Shown: positions 61,935 to 64,000 of the stretch, one piece after another
Position numbering within the stretch: the first letter of the stretch is position 1
How the letters are laid out: every line of letters begins with the position of its first letter
Assembly: GCF_051278035.1 (NCBI RefSeq)
Contig: NZ_JBNMNU010000001.1
Span: forward strand, 1 to 64,000
Reading direction: 5' to 3'
Source of the DNA: Clostridium_AD sp051278035
Lineage (GTDB): Bacteria > Bacillota > Clostridia > Clostridiales > Clostridiaceae
Length of the DNA: 64,000 nucleotides
The notes under the pieces: generated by a model
Databases searched by the model: none
What the model saw: the letters and a program-made list of their open reading frames with translations, nothing else
What the model was told of the DNA's origin: nothing
Translations under genes and position numbers: made by a program

Positions 61935-64000
61935 TTATTTTGTTGTTGTTTTATTTGCTTGAGTTTTTTTAATTGCTATTTCTTTATCTTTTCTAGCCAT
62001 AACGTCTGCATGCTTTTTCATATCATTAGACTGAGCTTCTTTTTTTACACCAAGCTCTGATTCAAACTTAGCAAAATCATCGTCGCTTTCAATACCTTCA
62101 TCTCCTTGCTCTTTTTGCATTCTTTGAGTTTCAGCATTAAGTTCTGCAATATATCTTTTAGTCTCATCTTCTCTATTAAATTTTTCAAGATCTAACTTAT
62201 CTGCTCTTTCCTTTTCTTTAGCAGTCTGCTCCATTGCTTGCTGAGCTTGTTTATTTTGGTCTTCAGCTTGTTTAGATTGATTCTCTTTCATTTTCTGCTC
62301 ATCTTTTTCGATCATTCTTTGAATTTCTCTAATAGATGGTGAATTATATATTTTAATTGCTGTTGAGAAAGAAAGCATTTGGTTTTGTAATCCCATTTGC
62401 ACCATGCCATCAAGCTTTTGTTCCATTCGATTTATCTCGTCATCATTTGAGACCATTAATCCATATTCTTCTTCAGCAAACTGATCTCCTTCGATTTCAG
62501 CTAACTGTCTAGTCATGTCGTCAGCTATATAAGAAAATTTTATTGCCTGCCCTTTAAGTGCAATTTTTGCAGTTTCAATAAGTATTTCAAAACATCTTTT
62601 CTTGCAATAATCATGCATAGTAAAAAGCTCTTCAGTAATGTGGTTAGATTGAGATACTGCTCTTTCTATCCCTCCAACTGTTTCTCTATTTTCAACTTGT
62701 CCAAGTCTTTGTCTAGATACTCCTGTTATTTCATCCATTTGAGCTTTAGCAAACTCCATCATGTCAATGTGCGTCTGAATAAAGTCTCCTACTTTTTGTT
62801 CTAATACTTTACCGGTAGTATTTCCTACTGCACCGGCAAGCTTACCTTTAGCCATTCCTTTTTGACCTTCTTTAAAACTATCTACTACAGATATTCCAGA
62901 TTTACGTGCAAAGTATAACCATTTAGTAACTGACCATCCTGTTGGAACTTTTGCCAAATCCAATTCAACTATTGATCCTAAATACTTACTTAAAGCTTCA
63001 TTTACTCTGTACCAAGAAATGTCATAAAGATATTGAAAAGGTTTAGCTCTGTCAACCATTGTAACTGCTTCTTCGTCTCCTGAGTTATAAACTTGACCTA
63101 CAATTCCACATGAATTAAAGCTAGGTTCGTTAAGTTTATTGTATTGTATTTCTTTTGGCTTGATTTGCAAGTAAGTGTCTTCACCTATTTTAACACCTTT
63201 CCACCATTGCGGTATCCATAGAGCTACAGATGTTTCACCCATTGCTTTATCAATAATATAATCTTCTGATCTAAATTTAGTCTGTTTTTTGCCAAGCTGG
63301 TCGAAGAAAGTTACTTTTATAACTTTTTTCATACTTTTCCAAAACATTCTTAATACTCTAACGTTTCCGGCTCCATCAGTGTAAGAACCTCTTGGCTCAG
63401 AACCTTTAGCTCCGTAAACTCCGGTAGATTCTATGTAAGAATCCATTCCTTCTCTTTCTAGCATTTTTAATCCAGCAACATCATCTACCGCTTCAGTAAC
63501 TCCGTCAAGATTTGTTACACCACTTGCGTAAGCTCCTTCATCTAGTTTTGTTACTTCTTTTTCGTTAAGATCATTATAATAAGTATCTTGTATTTTACCA
63601 GGGGCCCAAAAGTCATCTAAAATAATAACATCTGAGTTTTCTATCTTATTAGAAAATCCACCTCGTAATGTGTGTACTTTTAAAGGATTTAATTTTTCAA
63701 AAGAAACACTTCCATTAACAATGTCAAACATGTAGATTTCCTCACCCATAATAAGTGCGTCTTTAAATCCCTGTTGGAATGCAATCTTCATATCTAGTTT
63801 ACCTATGTAATATCTCAACAATAGGTTAGCTCTTTTTTCTCTAATGTCTTGGTAATCAAAATTAATGTAATCACCGTATTTCATTAGCTCTTTTTCCAGT
63901 TCTTCGTCTGAAACCTGAGATTCAAGCATCTCCATTAACTTGGCATCAACTAATTTCTTCTTATCTTCTTTTATCTTAGATAAAGTATCAGGATTTACTA
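61935..64000 (-). CDS. Portal protein (5' end beyond window)
   Basis: The frame stays open to the right edge of the window (no stop from 63935 to 64000), so the Met at 63935 is internal and the gene begins outside. At least 687 residues are present. The sequence has the crAss-like portal plan: an N-terminal beta/alpha body (GKIQDTYY, IQWW-like tryptophan segments), the helical region EITGVSRQRLGQVENRETVG and AVSQSNHITEELFTMHDYCK typical of portals, and a long Gln/Glu/Lys coiled coil at the end (about 520-666 counted from 63935). The dodecameric portal is the DNA channel and packaging-motor dock. It probably follows the terminase gene beyond the edge. Confidence 0.82.
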   Translation of the reverse strand, partial: VNPDTLSKIKEDKKKLVDAKLMEMLESQVSDEELEKELMKYGDYINFDYQDIREKRANLLLRYYIGKLDMKIAFQQGFKDALIMGEEIYMFDIVNGSVSFEKLNPLKVHTLRGGFSNKIENSDVIILDDFWAPGKIQDTYYNDLNEKEVTKLDEGAYASGVTNLDGVTEAVDDVAGLKMLEREGMDSYIESTGVYGAKGSEPRGSYTDGAGNVRVLRMFWKSMKKVIKVTFFDQLGKKQTKFRSEDYIIDKAMGETSVALWIPQWWKGVKIGEDTYLQIKPKEIQYNKLNEPSFNSCGIVGQVYNSGDEEAVTMVDRAKPFQYLYDISWYRVNEALSKYLGSIVELDLAKVPTGWSVTKWLYFARKSGISVVDSFKEGQKGMAKGKLAGAVGNTTGKVLEQKVGDFIQTHIDMMEFAKAQMDEITGVSRQRLGQVENRETVGGIERAVSQSNHITEELFTMHDYCKKRCFEILIETAKIALKGQAIKFSYIADDMTRQLAEIEGDQFAEEEYGLMVSNDDEINRMEQKLDGMVQMGLQNQMLSFSTAIKIYNSPSIREIQRMIEKDEQKMKENQSKQAEDQNKQAQQAMEQTAKEKERADKLDLEKFNREDETKRYIAELNAETQRMQKEQGDEGIESDDDFAKFESELGVKKEAQSNDMKKHADVMARKDKEIAIKKTQANKTTTK

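Noticed and set aside
63933..63935. Start codon of the portal gene at 63935
   Set aside because: The same frame continues without a stop to the window edge, so this Met is probably internal.
1..64000. Stop-codon reassignment as in some gut crAss-like phages
   Set aside because: TAA, TAG (for example 808-810) and TGA (for example 9269-9271) all end genes, and no large gene is interrupted by in-frame stops.
1..64000. CRISPR arrays, insertion sequences or integrase/attachment sites
   Set aside because: No regularly spaced repeats, transposase, integrase or terminal inverted repeats were seen; the repeats present are tandem or within the fibre gene.

Overview
The window is part of an AT-rich, tailed dsDNA phage genome that reads as a crAss-like phage (Crassvirales), of the type known from marine flavobacteria such as Cellulophaga phage phi14:2. 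The main evidence is a giant protein with the Asp-Phe-Asp-Ile-Asp catalytic loop of the crAss-like virion RNA polymerase. It sits next to two other giant proteins and a crAss-type portal, major capsid protein, stem proteins and muzzle protein. Several late-strand promoters match the Bacteroidota sigma-factor consensus (TTTG or TTG, about 20 bases, TAnnTTTG), and starts are preceded by A/T-rich leaders instead of Shine-Dalgarno sites, so the host is most likely a member of Bacteroidota. TAA, TAG and TGA all act as stops, so the standard bacterial code applies.

Layout: positions 1-12,810 (plus strand) are a tightly packed DNA-metabolism block. It holds a Sak4-like RecA-fold ATPase, an SSB-like protein, a DnaG-type primase, a MoxR-like AAA+ ATPase with its VWA partner, a RusA-like nuclease, a B12-dependent (class II) ribonucleotide reductase, a photoproduct-lyase-like radical SAM enzyme, a RecE-like PD-(D/E)XK nuclease and several small unknown genes. 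The larger gaps in this block contain hairpins, most of them terminator-like. A hairpin and a tandem 20-bp repeat mark the convergent junction at 12,850-12,940.

Positions 12,941-64,000 (minus strand) are the virion and lysis block. In transcription order from the right edge: portal (cut by the window), a membrane protein, cadherin/CSPG-like repeat protein, two fibre-associated proteins including a 1922-residue fibre with a self-cleaving S74 chaperone, an adhesin-like protein, holin, amidase endolysin, scaffold, major capsid protein, conserved structural proteins, further cadherin-like proteins, a metallophosphoesterase, stem proteins, the muzzle protein, a lysozyme-like internal protein, two more internal proteins, and three giant proteins (2269, about 2277 and 1340 residues) expected to be packaged and ejected into the host.

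How it works together, by inference from crAss-like phage biology: the ejected polymerase would transcribe early genes, probably those on the plus strand, which largely lack host-type promoters. The plus-strand enzymes would then make deoxynucleotides and replicate and recombine DNA. Host RNA polymerase would read the late minus-strand genes. The most unusual part is the ejected cargo: one giant protein combines a polyvalent-protein module, a zincin motif and a NADAR domain, and the polymerase carries an extra Gly-rich module just before its catalytic half.
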